From assembly GCF_000208745.1 (NCBI RefSeq), contig NC_030858.1, positions 29,123,050 through 29,187,049 on the forward strand: a stretch of DNA of 64,000 nucleotides. The letters run 5' to 3'. Position numbers and translations under genes: made by a program. Numbering within the stretch: the stretch's first letter is position 1; every line of letters starts with the position of its first letter. The notes beneath the pieces are model-generated. The model had not been told where the DNA came from. It was given only the letters and a program-made list of their open reading frames with translations, and searched no databases. This DNA comes from Theobroma cacao (Eukaryota; Streptophyta; Magnoliopsida; Malvales; Malvaceae). Below are positions 37,341 to 51,435 of the stretch, one piece after another.

Positions 37341-40300
37341 TCATAGATACTTCGCCAACCATGGCAGATCCTTGGTGTCTTTCAGGGCGAAAGCCACATC
37401 ATCACTGTCACAGAGCAAAATGAATGGGGTTAGATAACAAGGCTGCCCAAACATTTTCCATATTTTGTTGTTATCTGATTATGCAATGTCAGCATACTTT
37501 GATAGACAAGCCCAATTATACATTAAAACGATTGTGGAAGCAGGAAGATATTACATCAAAATACAAGGATAACAAAAGATGGAAACCAATTAAGCCACAA
37601 GCTACATGCTAAGATGACCAAGGATCCTAGGCAATTCAGTTTAAATAATTAGTCCACGAGATTTTAGCTGAAGGACAGCTGTATGTCTGAAATGCCTGGA
37701 ACCCTCTTTCGAACTCAAATAACAGAAAAAAAAATTAAACAGTATTATTGGCACTGAAATAGAGAGCTCTTAGGTCAAGAACTAGAAAGGCCAATGAATT
37801 TGGTCAAAGTAGATCTTTCCTATTGTAAGAACAACCATGTCGAATATCTAAAAGTTAATTACTAGTTATCAGATAAACAGTCCCCTCAGTGGTGCCCATG
37901 GCTTACTGCTCAAGTAAATTATAGCCCACCATCAAATAATGCTTTGTGTTGCATGTTCAAATTGTAGAAAGGCATCCACGCAATACAAAGGAATTTTCTA
38001 CGTTATTTGTTATCAGGAGCATGCCATAATTGCTTCTGGCCGAAAGCTTGCTAGAGAACTAACCTGGGAAAATTGAGCTGCAGCTTCTGCAACCTGTGCC
38101 TATCTCCTGGTTCACACAGGATAATTCTGCATTCTCCAAGCTTGCAGCTGCCATAAAGGAAAAGGGATAATAAAAAGAAAATCCAATTACATATATAACC
38201 TTTTTGCACACCCATTAAGCCACGATAGCCATCCATTATCTGCATTGCATAAACTCCAGCTGGCTTGATTTAATACCTTAAGGAACATACAAGTTCACAG
38301 AACAATTGATACATGCGTTCATCCAAATTCATCAACAAACTGGCTTGTAATTTTTTTTTGGGGTACAAAGTTGCCTGTATTATTACTTAATTGGTACAGG
38401 AGAAACAAAAATAAGGTAATGAAAGCAAAGCAGAATAACTTTTTCTTAGTGTTTTTTGAAATATTAGGGCTTAAAACAGGCTCCTATTGGCTTTAGATTG
38501 AATAAAATAGGTTCTTTGCCAAGCCAAACGTAGTGCAGCTAACTGTAAAATCCAATGGTAACATCAACCTTCCTAAACAGAACTTTCAGACCCCATGGCT
38601 TAAAACAGGATTTGCACCATCAATGCATAAAATTTCCTCAAGGATGCCACAAATAAATATAAAAGAACAAATTATTGTCAGGCGAGTCCCCAAAATAACA
38701 TGTAAAAATACCATTTTAGCGTACAAAATGGTGAGCCATGTTCTCTTTATTGAGTTAACAAGACAGTAGAAGATGCTTACCCAACTTTCAAAATTGTGTC
38801 CCAACCAGGAAATGCTTCTCCATTGCTTGTGCAGAGACATGAAATAGTCATTGCCAACTGCAACATGGAATCTTTTAGAAAATGTGCACAAACAGAAGTT
38901 AACATCCAATCAACTAAATATAGTACCTACTAATTTCGATAGGGCATCAAAAGAAAACACCAACACAGAGAAACCCGGCTAACTTCATTTCTTGTAGAGA
39001 TGTGTTTTGCAATTCGGGATTCAGTTATGTACTATATCTAGTCTCACCTGGAGTAGGGTTTTTACTTACCACTAACGTTTTGAGAGAAAATACCATTAAT
39101 GTGAAAACTGATAAGACTAGAGTTTTTAAATCTTTGAGAAGGACAATGCAAAGTTGACGTCAGATATGCTGGAGGGGTGAAAATAATAGTACTCACTGTA
39201 CTTGAGGAATGACACCTTAAGATTCTAGCATCCAAAGTAAAAGATCACAGAAGAAATAGGGTTTAGGTGTCGACCTTTTCAAAGGTAGTTTCCCCCATTC
39301 CTGTTTTATAGAGCTCATAAACCATTGCCGTTAAGAAAATTTTACTCAGTTTAGAACAACTTTTCATTACCTGCAAAAGAATATGCATTAAGTTATTTCG
39401 TAATGATATAAAAAGACTGATGCAAGTGTAAGTCCTTTTCTCATGGCTAACATATCTCAATTAAAGAAAAATATAAAATAATATAATATTATATATATTT
39501 TCTGGACTCAGTGAAGTTCCAAATATACACCAACCTTAAAGAGGAAGGTCAGTTAAGAATCGAAGAGATAGAGTTCAAAATGAAACTAGAGCAACTGTCT
39601 TAGAAAGTGGGTAAGCCTTTCTCTGTCTGTAATTAAATCTTCTGTTAAAAGATCAGCTGCCTGAGTGAAAGTAGGAATGCCAGTTCTTGGTAGGCTTCTA
39701 TAATGCCAGCTTCAGGTTTTAGATGAGGAAAGCAATCCCATCAGTGTGGTCAGTCCAGTCAAGTTCTTGACTTTGGTCAAACCTAGCCTGTAGAACTTAT
39801 AAGCTCTAAATACTATTCAAAAAAGAAAATGTGGCAGAAAAGGCCACACAACCGGCATCAAAAGTTCCTCCAAAATATAAGGTTCTAAGATAATTTTGGT
39901 AGGCTCATTTCATCATCTGATGCATGCATTCCCTCCAAATAGTCCAAAAATCTACTGGAAACTTAATTCCGCGTTATTTAAGTTTCCAGAGGTCCAAAGG
40001 GTATAAATCTGCAAAAACTTTCTAGAAATTTCACACTGCTATAAATTCAAACCTTATTCAAATGATTATGCTGATTTCCTTTTCTCCTTGAATAAATTTA
40101 ATTTTACTAAGGTGCAATGGCAAGAAGATAATTTAAGAAATCTATACTAATGAAATGTTCAAATATAACCTCACCATAACATCACAACAGAGCAACTAGC
40201 CTTCCATGACAACATATATTATTTGCTGTTCTTTAAAATGCTATTTAAGGAATGATTTGTCCGTCCACATCTGTTCTTATGTACAAAGACTTCTAAGGAT

Positions 40301-43300
40301 GCAGTTAGAAGATAAACATCACAATCACAGTGATACTAACACACGATGCACTTGAAAACAATGAAAACCGTTGCTAATCATCTTCCTTGGAAGTGGACAA
40401 GTAAGAAACAGAAAGACAACCAAAAATTGTAATTTGCGGATATATAATTGATCTTCAACTTACTTGTACATGAGGCGCCTGGAACATTTCCTGAATGGCT
40501 GCATCAACCTCGGCCATGGTAACAATATCTTTCCCTGGGGAATGGTAAAACATATATTTATTTAGTAATCTGAACAACTGCTGAGAATTGTGTGAATGTT
40601 ACTGATGAACTGACATGCAAAATAAGGGTAACAGTAGTTATTCATCTAAAACAAACATTGTGCACCAGAGTATGCTATCAAAAAGCAGAAGAATCAATAG
40701 AAACATCTGGCAGTAAAAGCACTATGATGCCAATGGTGAATGGAATTTCCATAAAATGTTTATATATGGTTCTGTAAACCTAGCAAGCTAAGCTATATCT
40801 TTTCATAAATATTAGAACCTAAACACATTGTGATTGAAACTGTGCTAATAAATCATTTAAAAACCAAGATGAACATCAAGGTCTCAACTTTCACTAGCAC
40901 AGTAGCTCTATCATATGATGCCCATTTGTATAATCTAGTGATAAAGAACACATTCATCACTCTAAATTTTCTGGTGGGACCAAAAAAATTATGCCCATAA
41001 TCTACCTTCTAATTAATAGAAAGGAAAATCATGCAGTTTAATTCTGAAAGTGTTTGATTTATTATCATTAGAATCCAAACCAAACTTTATTTAAAAAAAT
41101 ATTTAAGTAGTTGAACAAAACAAATATAGAATAAACTCAAGCTTTCATAACCTTTACAATGTAACATTTGTAGGAAAAAAATACAGAACTGTTAGGAAAG
41201 TGCACAATAATAAATCATAAAAGTAGACTGAACTTTAATCTTATTTTACATATCTGCTTATGATTAAACTAGACCAGGGGTAAGCATATAGACTTTCAAT
41301 AGAATAGTAAGTTGAAAATACGATAGGCACACCCTGTTTGAAAGGAATACAAACAAAATTATTTATGCAGTTCTTAGAGGATATAAGTTTTAAGTTCCTG
41401 TTATATGCAAATTAATACATACTCTTAATGATTTGCATTTTCCCCCTTCTAAGGAATGAAGAAAAAGTTAAACAAATACAAGCACAGACTAAACCCTTTA
41501 TCCAAGCAATAGGACAATCAATTTTTTTATATGTCTTGCTCCATTGTCTTCGCTCCAGAGACCAAGGTCCTTACATGATAGCCCCAAGTAAATGAACCAA
41601 TGTAATAAACAAAAACAATTATATCTATCCCCTTGACTTAATTTACCAGGCCCAAACATTGACTTAATTTGATGCCTAAATAGTCAAATAAAAAAGGGCA
41701 ACATGCTATAATAATGCGTCTTAACTTTCTAAAACTTGGATTTTGCCAGTAACATTAAAAGAGATAAGAAGAAGAACAGCCTATGGAAGAAAAGGCTTGC
41801 AAAGGCTTTAGAAATCATACTTCTCCCCTTCCTTATCACATGATGGTGCAGATGTGTTTAAGCTATGATTTGTCATGTTAGAGTGATGACAATTAGCATC
41901 TACCACCGTATTATCAGCTGATGCCTAGACAAGGGAAGGTCATCTAATACAATGGTAAGATACCAAACATTCTCCATAGAGTGAATGACAGTTCGACTGA
42001 CCTCCACAATTTACATATATCATGGATTAAAAATATATGTTTATGCATTAGCAAACACACATATTGACATTTAAAAAGTCAAGTACCATTTGCATCTGTG
42101 CCTCCTATGTGTAAATTGCAGCATTTTTTTTTCTTTTGAAAGGCACAAATTACTGCACTTGAGGCATCAAGTGTAGTAACACGCCACAAATGGTACTTGT
42201 CTGTAGGCATGTGTAAAATGTATCCAACACCTCAGCAATGGCCTTAAATTACAGTTCTAATAATTCTATAAAGCTTATTTACCTGTAGAAGAATTCACAG
42301 TTGAAATTTGTTTCTTGATACGATAATCTGCTATATCTGCTGCACGCCTGCATATCTCTAGAGCACGGCGTGCATCCCCTGAAATAGCTGCTACCTGAAA
42401 TACACATATGACATACTCGAAGATAAGGTAGAGAGTAGTAGTCTTTTCAAAAAGTAAGCATATCTTTGGCATCAATTTTAGTAGATGAAAATAAAGAATG
42501 AAACCTTAATTTCATGGAAAAACAATAGCAAGTGGACTAACCTTTCTTGAAGCAAATTCTACTGCTTGCTTTTCAAATGCATCAATTCCTTTCAAACGAC
42601 TTGATATGATTTCCTGAAGCTGCTGATAATTATAGGGGCCAAAGCAGAGCCTCTGAATACCCATTCGGCTTGAAATGCGAGGAAGCAACTTCTCTGGAAG
42701 ATCCATTGTATTTGCAATTCCTGAATTCAAAGATACAAAATTCATATCAATCTATTATTCTTACCATAACCATTGTCAAGTACCACAGTGCACAGCTTTT
42801 CAAAATTCCTTATCAAGAAATAAGCATACCTATCACAATTAACTTGGAATGTGGCTTAGTAGGCCAGTCAAGAATGTTGTATAGTACCTGTCATTTAGAG
42901 AAAGGCATGGTTTTAAAACCTGCAACTTCTTTCAATCAAAATGAATAAACAACAAAACACCATTGGTTTGCATTATCAAACAAACAAGTTACCGACTGGT
43001 TTCTGGTTACAAGAAGATCAAGTTCATCAATGAGTAGAATACAAGGTCGGTCATCCTCCTTGCCAATTTTCTTTCCATCTGAAAAACGTTCATTCAGTAA
43101 CTGCAGAGCCTTTTTCCAACTAACCCTATGTCCAGTTAATGCTTCATATATAACCTATAAGAATATAGCATATAAATATCAAAAGACAACCAGAGATACA
43201 GTTATATAAAGGTGAACTAAATCAACTTTGCAGTTAGGATATTCTGTATTACTCTATAAATATTCTCTGGTGATGCCAACTTTAGACCATTAACCTCTAC

Positions 43301-46300
43301 AAAACAGTAAGGTCTTATGCTTCCTGCATCAACTTCAGACTTGAGGTTTCTCATTACTGCCAATACACTCATTGTCTGCAATTGCATGTGAAATAAAAAG
43401 ACCAAATGAGTAAGTCTCCTTTTCAAATCAGCCTCAACAACAGATAATATCAGCATATTTGAAATAAGAAGAAAAAATTGTGTTGAGCAAAGCAACAGAA
43501 CTTACTTTGCCCGTTCCGGGAACACCATGAATATAAAGGCAACGTCCAAGACATCGATCATCACAGATGGCACCTTTTACAAATGCCATTATCTCCTCCA
43601 TTTCCCTGCACCATAGCAATTTTGCATTCAATGTCTCCAAAGAAAAGCTAAAATAGACAAGAAAGCTATCAAGTCTCACATACTTATTCCTACAAGGTAA
43701 TGACTTTGGCAATGTTGCCAATAAAAGTGTTGCTTTTGCCCTTTCCAGCACAGTCTGCTTGTGGCACCTCACATGTTCTGGGATTTTTTTGGTGCCTATT
43801 TTTTGAAGTCCAAAGAAATGGCCCTTCCGAGAGTTCTGTATCAATCAAATAGCTGCCTAAGTATCTTGCAACTACCAAGGACAAAATTAAGAATGTGCAA
43901 TAAACAGAGATTATCCATACTGCAGCCAGATGAGCCGTGGACAGTCTGGCTTGTGCATTCCTTGTGCTTTCCTCTTCATATTCCATATCTTCATCTGTTC
44001 CAGAGTCAGGTTCCTTGGAAGAATTCCAGTCTTCATCACTGTCAGCATGTTCATCATCCTACAAGTAACAAAAGAAAAAAAATTAATTTCAACACAAAAT
44101 GAGCTCTATTTTAGTAAAGTAAACCACTTGAATGGAATTCAGTTTTCTGACTGCTTACTGCTTCATCATTATCAATCTCAGCTATACGCTTGAAACTGTG
44201 CCAGTGAATATCATATTCATATTCACATAGAAAAACGTCATCCCCCTCATCATTGGCCTTGGCATATTCTTTGGGGCTCATAACATTACAATGCCTGATG
44301 ATAGATTCCATCTGCAGTGCCAATAGTTGGAAACCTTAATTCAGTAAACTCCTTCAGAAGCTTAAGGCGTTAGGATTCATTCAGTTTCAGTTAGCTGGAA
44401 ATTAATTATCCTAGAAAGAAGAGGAAGAGAATACAACCCCTTTGAATCAATTACTATGAAGAAACCTGCTATAATACATCTCTTCAACACTTTGTTTTTA
44501 CGTTTCCCTAAATTTGATGGCAGGCTCTTTCTTATTTTAACCAACTGTGCTCAATTTTTAAATCCTTAGATTTATCTCCTAAGACCATCTACTTGATGGA
44601 TCTACCTTTTGACTAGATGACCACAGTAAGTTCTTACGGCTGCTATCTTATCAATTGAGGCAATTGGTGTGAGAGATATATCTAGTAGCTGGGTTGAATG
44701 ATATGTCTCTAGCTTAATGGGAGACTCAAGTGAGCTAAGCCCTATTCTCAACTTGATTAAACTGGAAAGAACGGGGAAAACCCTATAAAACATAAGTAGA
44801 GAATTTCAGGCTTGATTTTGCAAGTATGATCCTTATCCAATATCTGTTTTTACTAAAGTGACTGGTAAGATTGTACAACATTACTATAGGCTGTAGAGGA
44901 TGACCCTTTTATTGTGGATATTAACATACATGCCCCTTATCTGCTCGGGAATAGCAGCATCTAAAACTTATCAGTAACAAATATAAGAAGCACATATATC
45001 GTATGAAAACATAAATGCAACTATTAAATTGTATTCAAGTAAGGAGCTTCTTCAAGAATAGAGAAGGATGATCATTTCTCTTATCATATAATCAACCAGG
45101 AAAAGAAAATTCCCTAAAGACATCTCACCGTCCACATATTCTCACATACACAGTTATAGATGATCATTGCTCCTCTAATAACAAATTTATAATCCAAACA
45201 GATATTATCCATCACCTCAATGTCAGCACAATCATTTGTCCGATAAAGCTCCCTCCTCAAATTATGGGGTTGCCTTCCACATGCAGTCTCTTCTGGTATC
45301 ATATACCAACGCCCCCGGAACCAAAAGCTACCATCTACTTCTTTCCACAAACTGCACAAGTCCAACAAACAAATTCATCTTATTTTTGTCCACATACATG
45401 ATTAATCATCAATAGACAAAATGCAATCCGTTTATAAAAATTTAACCAAACCTCTCTATACGGGCAGCCCACAAATCACTAGCAAGCAGCTTTTCCCTTA
45501 GAGTTCTAACCCGCTTCTTCCCCTCTGGAGGCTCAGGAAACTCAACATATTTCCCCAGTTTTTGAGCCTGGCAAAACCCACAAACCCAATCCCCTTCAGG
45601 AACCTCTTTCAAAGGCGGCTTCAAGCATTTCAAGTGAAATCCACCTAGACAATCATCACACTCAATCATCACACTCCTCCCTGCCCTGAAGCACACTCTA
45701 CACTCCTCCATTTCAGGAACCTCATCATCCGAGCTCGCGTCCTCTCTCCTCTTCACATACACATCATCTCCCACATCAAACTCACCCTCATCATACACCA
45801 CTTTCTTATAATAAACCCTCTTCTTTTCCTTCTTCTTCGAACTCCTTGTAGCCATAGCTCTTGGTATAACAGTTTTATCTTCCCCTCTTTTCCTCTTCTT
45901 AGTCTCCAAGACCTCCGGTGTCACTGAAGAAAATGTAACCTCAGCCTCAACCATTCCTTCACCCAGAATACCCAACTTTGCGGTTTTCCTATTCTCACCA
46001 TTTCTCTTTCTTTTTGGAATTTTTGGAGTTTTTGGAGTCTTCACCCTCTCCTCATGACTCTGCCCCTTTCGACTTTGCCCCGAAATTTTCCCAATTTCTT
46101 CCACAGCCTTTCGAGGCGTCTTTGGATCTGATTTTTCATATTCTATGGAATCCTCTATGGGTGTTGAACTGAAATGTAGCGAAGTTCGGCGCAAGGATCG
46201 GCGAGGAGGAGCCTGGGGAGGGATTAAGGATTGAGGGGTTTGAGGGGAGAGAGAAATGGAAAGAGGAGAGGACTGTACTTTGAGATTATTGAGGGATTGT

Positions 46301-46350
46301 TTGGGTTTTCTGGGGGATTGAAGCTGTTTCTTTGGAGTTTCAGTTGCCAT
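37341..46350 (-). CDS. ORC1: Origin recognition complex subunit 1 (BAH-PHD-AAA+)
   Basis: Largest ORC subunit; marks replication origins and loads CDC6/MCM in the nucleus. Coding exons (minus): 45452-46350, 45216-45351, 44159-44311, 43921-44058, 43684-43835, 43506-43605, 43253-43375, 42993-43154, 42830-42887, 42542-42720, 42283-42394, 40464-40534, 39275-39370, 38781-38857, 38064-38147 and 37341-37404. GT-AG borders and phases close to 867 codons, typical for plant ORC1. Residues 1-175 are basic and Ser/Pro-rich. A PHD finger (Cys217 to Cys260; CRVC...CDDC...HLKC...CGFC) sits inside a BAH domain that resumes with LWKEVDGSFWFRGRW and ends near SFKRIAEID. AAA+: Walker A GVPGTGK (about 520-526), Walker B LIDE (608-611), and an arginine-finger-type region around PRISSRMG. 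The winged-helix end follows. An ATG 12 bases further upstream is also in frame. Confidence 0.96.
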
Positions 46351-46361
46351 GGTTACTTTCA

Positions 46362-46380
46362 CGGACGGACGGACGGACGG
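46362..46380. repeat. GGAC microsatellite in the ORC1 leader
   Basis: About 4.5 units of GGAC/GTCC lie directly upstream of the chosen start codon, in the 5' leader. Short and length-variable by nature. Confidence 0.8.
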
Positions 46381-46459
46381 TGAATATGGAAGGATTTTGG
46401 CTAGGTTTTTGCAGAGAATAGATGGCCAAAGGAGGAGGCTTTAGAGAGAGAGAGAATTG

Positions 46460-46467
46460 GCGGGAAA
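46460..46467 (-). promoter_or_regulatory. E2F-type site upstream of ORC1
   Basis: Minus-strand TTTCCCGC (plus GCGGGAAA) fits the E2F consensus TTTSSCGC and lies about 110 bp upstream of the start codon. Plant ORC and MCM genes are known E2F targets at G1/S, so the position agrees with cell-cycle control of this gene. Binding is inferred. Confidence 0.7.
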
Positions 46468-46537
46468 TGTTGTCTCAGTTTTCTACGCCTTATGAACATC
46501 GAAACGGTGCGCATCGCTGCTCGGTTTTGGAGAATAT

Positions 46538-47004
46538 TAGGAATGTCAACGGTAGGATACCCTATAATTTTGAGGTACTGAATCTTAATTTTATAAAAAA
46601 TTAATTATCTTAACTTTATTAACTATATGAATAACTTCAAAATTATTACCCTAATCTTAATTTTATTATATTTTTACTACCCTATAATTACCTTAACTCA
46701 TTTAAAAATCTAATTAAATTAAAAAATTATTAAAATATTTTTTATGGATAATCTAATAATTTTTTTATTTATATACATTAATGTCATCACATTAATAATT
46801 CAACTAACTATATTTTTAATATTTTTGTCAACATTTAACAAAAGAAACTATTGATCAAGATGGTATAGACTTTGGTTATCTTCCTTCCTTACCTAATTTC
46901 GAATGAAATCCCTACCTGAACCCATTTATTGGGTACCTTAATCCGGTTTAACCGGATCGGGTACTCGAGAGTACCCTATAATAGGGTACCCGTTGACATC
47001 CCAA
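46538..47004. mobile_element. Non-autonomous hAT element, family 1, copy 2
   Basis: The ends are TAGGAATGTCAACGG on the left and, on the right in reverse, TTGGGATGTCAACGGGTACC. Flanks GAGAATAT (46530-46537) and GAGATTAT (47005-47012) are an 8-bp target duplication with one difference. The subterminal GGGTACCCTATTATAGGGTA phrase matches copy 1 (29463), but this copy is inverted relative to it and shorter (467 bp). It lies about 190 bp upstream of the ORC1 start codon and 71 bp beyond the E2F-type site. Confidence 0.88.
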
Positions 47005-47239
47005 GAGATTATCGGTCGATTATTTTGAGCCTTTTGTGTATGTAAAGGAATTTTTTTTCTTGGTTTTTTAGACACCATTTGTTCTACACAAATAAGCTTT
47101 TAGAAAATAATATTTTTATATAGAAGGGAAAAGATCTATAGGACTTATTATATCATTCTAGGTTATAATATGTCTAAACTATATGCAAATAAATAAGAAT
47201 CAATATCATTCGGAGCATAATTGAAAATATGTTACCCCA

Positions 47240-47700
47240 AGTCTTGGTTATCTATATGTGTGGCCATTCAATCGATACACTGATTGACTTCACCATGTAC
47301 GTGAGAAATTGTAATATCTCAATCCTGTTGAAGCAACTCTTGAATCCCTCTCAGTAACTAAGTGTTTGGATCCAACACTGAAAACTGGGTAGAAATATTT
47401 TGCAAAGTTAGCAAAGAATCAGTTTTCACTAAAATTTTCCTAAAACCCCTATTCCAACACAGTTTCAAGCCTTGATAAATGCCACATAACTCAGTTGTTA
47501 AAGTAAAAGCAATAACAGTATTTTGTCAAAAACCCACAATCTAATTTCCATACTTATCCCTAATCACACCACCTGAGGCAACCAAGCCAAGTTGTCCCTT
47601 TGCACTACCATCAACATTTAGTTTAACATACCCATTCTTAAGCTTCTCCCTTGCTATTACAACTTCCTACTTCAATCTATGAGTATCTCTACCCAATATG
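47240..47700 (-). pseudogene. LINE RNase H domain remnant
   Basis: Contains NGYVKLNVDGSAKGQLGLVA followed by SGGVIRD on the minus strand, near 47630-47560. This is the start of the plant LINE RNase H (RVT_3) domain with its first catalytic Asp (NVDGS). Frames are broken downstream. Confidence 0.75.
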
Positions 47701-47711
47701 TCCCATGCCTC

Positions 47712-48655
47712 CATGGACATACCCACGTTAGAGGGAGTGGTGTCCTTAAAACTTTTTATTTTTTATATTATTTATCAAAGGTTTAGGGTAGTTACTATTT
47801 TAATGAACCCGTTATTTTTTTTTCACTTTTATTATGTGTGGGAGCAAAGACTCCAAGTAAAAGTAATTTATCAAAAAGTAATTTATATATTAATATTTAA
47901 ATACGACAAGGAAAGACAAAAAAAATTTCATTCTATAATTTAAGATTTTATTAAAAAAGTCAAAACCTAAATTATTCTTCTTGTCTAAATATTCAAGTCC
48001 TTCCCCTTCTCAATCTTTGGTTGTGTTTTTCATTCTTTCAAAACAACTCATCTAAGCTTCATTTGTAAGTAATTTTTAATCCAAATTAAGTTTTAAATAC
48101 TTCATGTCTAAATATTATTTGTTTAATTTGATAATTTGAGTTCATAATTATAATCTACTTAATAGAAAATAGTATTGCATGTCAAATAATATTTTAAAAT
48201 TATGAGTCTTTCTTTTTTGATTTATTTTGTAGACATATTATTTGATTATTTGACTTTTGTATTTAACTTTGTGTGGTTTGTGAATGCTTATATTTAATTT
48301 TAATCAATGAATAGAAAATTGTCATATTGTTAGTTACTGAACTTGATAATTTGCTATTTAAGATCATATTTTATTTAATTTTATGCTAATGAGTAGTAAT
48401 TTTTAACAAGTTTTATAATTTTAAATAAATAAGTCATTCAAAAGATATTTAAAAAAAAAAGAAATTATCTCACAAGACTCAATATCGAGCAACAACAACA
48501 AAATTCTATTAATGATGGTACTCAATAATATTCTTCTGAGCAAAGTCCTATTAAATTTGATCTAAGTACTCTCCCTGTAACTCTTGGATTGAGGAAAAAC
48601 TTTTTGAGAGTCATCTTAATGATACCACTCAAAAAAAATTTTGGGTCTGCCTTTG
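47712..48655. mobile_element. Non-autonomous hAT element, family 2, copy A
   Basis: It starts CATGGACATACCCACGTT. Its other end in reverse reads CAAAGGCAGACCCA. It is flanked by the perfect 8-bp duplication CATGCCTC at 47704-47711 and 48656-48663. It is 944 bp, AT-rich, and non-coding. It shares nearly its whole length with copy B at 51436. It sits in the LINE between the zf-RVT-type region and RNase H. Confidence 0.9.
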
Positions 48656-48659
48656 CATG

Positions 48660-49830
48660 CCTCCTTTGCTTTTGTCCAAACTAGTTGTTTTGCATTGAAA
48701 GGCCAAATAAAAGAATTATCAAATAAATTCTTATTTCTCCAAAACACATGTATAAAAATAATAACCCATGGGATACCTTCCACAAGATCTTTGCATGTCA
48801 AATTCTTTAGCACCCATGGCTTTAAAATCTTCATGGAAAAAATCATTACCATGCATATTTGAACGTAATTGAAGCCAAAGAAGTTTTGATTTACCACAAT
48901 CTCGCAATGTCATGCACCAAAGTCTCAGCTAGTGCATTGCAACAAGAACATACAGTAGTCAATCGCAAACACCTCTTTAGGAGCCACTCCAATGTAGGCA
49001 AATCCTTGTGCAAGATGCGCCAAATAAGAACTCTAACCTTCCTAGAACTTATCAGCTTCCACATAGACTTCCAATGGCTTACTTTAGAAAATGAACCCAC
49101 CATTTGTACTTCATAGGTTGATTTAACAGTAAAAACACCATCACTTGTCTATTTCCAAAACCCCATGTCCATAGCTGTACTACTTGGATCAATCAAAATC
49201 GCCATTATACTCAAAATGACATGTGGTAAACATGAACTAAGTTGCTGAATGTCCCAATTTCCATACTCTTCATAACAGCTTGCCGCAAGTAAATTAACTT
49301 CTGTTTCAGATAAATCCCTTGTTGCAAAGGAGATTAAAGGTTCATAATATAGCCATTCATCAAGCCAAAATTTTGTAGTATGTCCATTGTTCACATTCAT
49401 ACCTGCACTTTTTGAAAGCACATCTCTCCTTTTCGAAATACTCCTCCAAACATGTGAATCAGATGATTTTACTGTCATAAAATCTTGATATCTAAGATAC
49501 TTTTTCCTCAACAAATCCACCCATAAGCAATTTTTATTTGTCCATATTTGCCATCCTAACTTAGCCAAAAAAGCCAAGTTCAATTTTCTATTGTCTCAGA
49601 TTTACAGCCCTCCCTCATCTTTAGATGCACAAATATGCTTCCAATTTAAAGCGTGGATCTTCGGTGAACCTTCAACATGGCCCCAAATGAAGCTTCTATT
49701 TAAGCAATCAATCTCCTTGATGACATGTTTAGGGAGAAATGTCGTTTGCATCAAGTATGTTGCCATTGTGCTCGTCACTGACTTTACTAAAGAGACCCAT
49801 CCGACCATGGATAAATATTTATTACTCTAG
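48660..49830 (-). pseudogene. LINE ORF2 zf-RVT-type region remnant
   Basis: Frames at 49602-49808, 49149-49583 and 48891-49103 read as the post-RT part of plant LINEs. Seen are FLPKHVIKEIDCLNRSFIWG, then HTTKFWLDEW, then RVLIWRILHKDLPT and VCSCCNALAETLVHDIARLW, the zinc-binding Cys/His cluster of the zf-RVT domain. Stops and frameshifts separate the pieces. Confidence 0.82.
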
Positions 49831-50039
49831 TTCTCCATTCTCAACTTGACTTTGTTAATCAATTCTGAGTATATGGCACGACTAATCGTTCCATGTATCA
49901 TAGAAGCTCCAAGATATTTCCTGAAGTCTTTAGTCAACAGTATCTTCGCAATGCTACTTAGACTTTTCAATACTATAGGAGATAAATTTGATGAGACAAG
50001 CATCCTTGATTTAGCAAGGTTGACCTTCTGACCCGAAGC

Positions 50040-51040
50040 CAAACAAAATCTATCAATAATCTTCATCATGACTTGTACTTGGTCTTTAAAAGCTACTCCA
50101 AATAACATTAAGTCACCAGCAAAACAAACATGAGATAAAAAAAAGATTAGAGTTTTTCAAATATAATAGTCTCCAATTACCCAATTGTACTTCATTAACA
50201 ATTAATTGAGACAATTTCTCTAAGCAAAGGACAAATAAGTACGGAGATAGTGGATTGCCCTATCTAATACCTCTAGAAAGAGAAAAACTATCAATGTAGC
50301 TTTCATTCCAATTAATTGAAAAAGTAGTAGTTTGAAACATAAACTTGATCAAATAAATCCATGTACTCGGAATGCCAATCTCCTCCAATACTTCTTGCAA
50401 GAAACTCCATTTTACACAATCGAATCCTTTTTTCAAATCAATTTTGATAACAATAGCCTCCTCATTTCTCTTCATAGTTCTTATGGTATGGATCGCTTCT
50501 TGGACAATAATAGTATTATCTAAAGCCTGTTTACTGGGTATGAAGCTGCATTGAATATTCCCAATGAAGTCATGTAAATAATGTTGTAACTGGTCCATTA
50601 AAACCTTGCTAATCAATTTCAAAGGTATAGAGCACAAGCTAATTAGGTGAAATTGTGATACCTTCTCAGGTGCTTCAATCTTTGGTATCAGGGTAATCAA
50701 TGTACGATTTAACTCAACTGGAAATTGGCCCGAATTGAAATCACCTTGTAAAAATTTTACCATGTCAGGGCCAACATCCATCCAATGCCTTTGAAAGAAA
50801 CCAGTTAGAAACCCATCACAGCCTGAACTTTTATTAGGATCCATACTAAATAAAGCATCCTTAACTTCTTGGTGTTCAATTGGGTTAGACATTGTAACAA
50901 TTGCATCGGCATTGAGTCCCCAATGAAAAATTTTAGGTAATGATTCCGCAGTACCACCATCCGCATATAGATCTTATTAAAAATGAATAACCATTCCCTC
51001 AAATTCAACCTGATTGTTACACCAGGAACCATCATCTCTT
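50040..51040 (-). pseudogene. LINE reverse transcriptase remnant
   Basis: The longest clean piece (50260-50892, 210 codons) contains DPNKSSGCDGF, LITLIPKIEAPEKVSQF, SFIPSKQALDN and the first catalytic block IKIDLKKGFDCV. The second catalytic block, usually F(A/M)DD, reads FAGD here (about 50108-50130), so one of the two metal-binding Asp residues is lost; stops lie nearby. The family is certain; the copy is inactive. Confidence 0.88.
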
Positions 51041-51435
51041 TTTAGTGCAAAAATTCTCTTTTTTCTCTGTCTTCTTTTAACTATAGCACGATAAAATTTG
51101 GAATTGTAGTCTCCATGCTATAACCAATCTGTTTTCACCTTCTGCCTCCACAATAAAAATTCTTGATACAATATTAAATTGAATTCCTCCACTAAGGAAA
51201 TTTCCAAATTTTCCAAGTAGTCATTCTACCCCTTGTTTAGTTGCTTTTGGATTCCTCAAAGCCTCGCCAATATTCTTCACTTGCACTTATAAATATACCT
51301 AAAAGAATCAAACTACCACTTATCTAAAGCTTCAGCTAAATCTCGTAAGGTGGCAGTAGTATTAGTTCCTTCTAGGTTCCAATTATTTCTTATGAAATCT
51401 GAAAATTTTGGATGTGACATCCAATCAGTCTCAAA

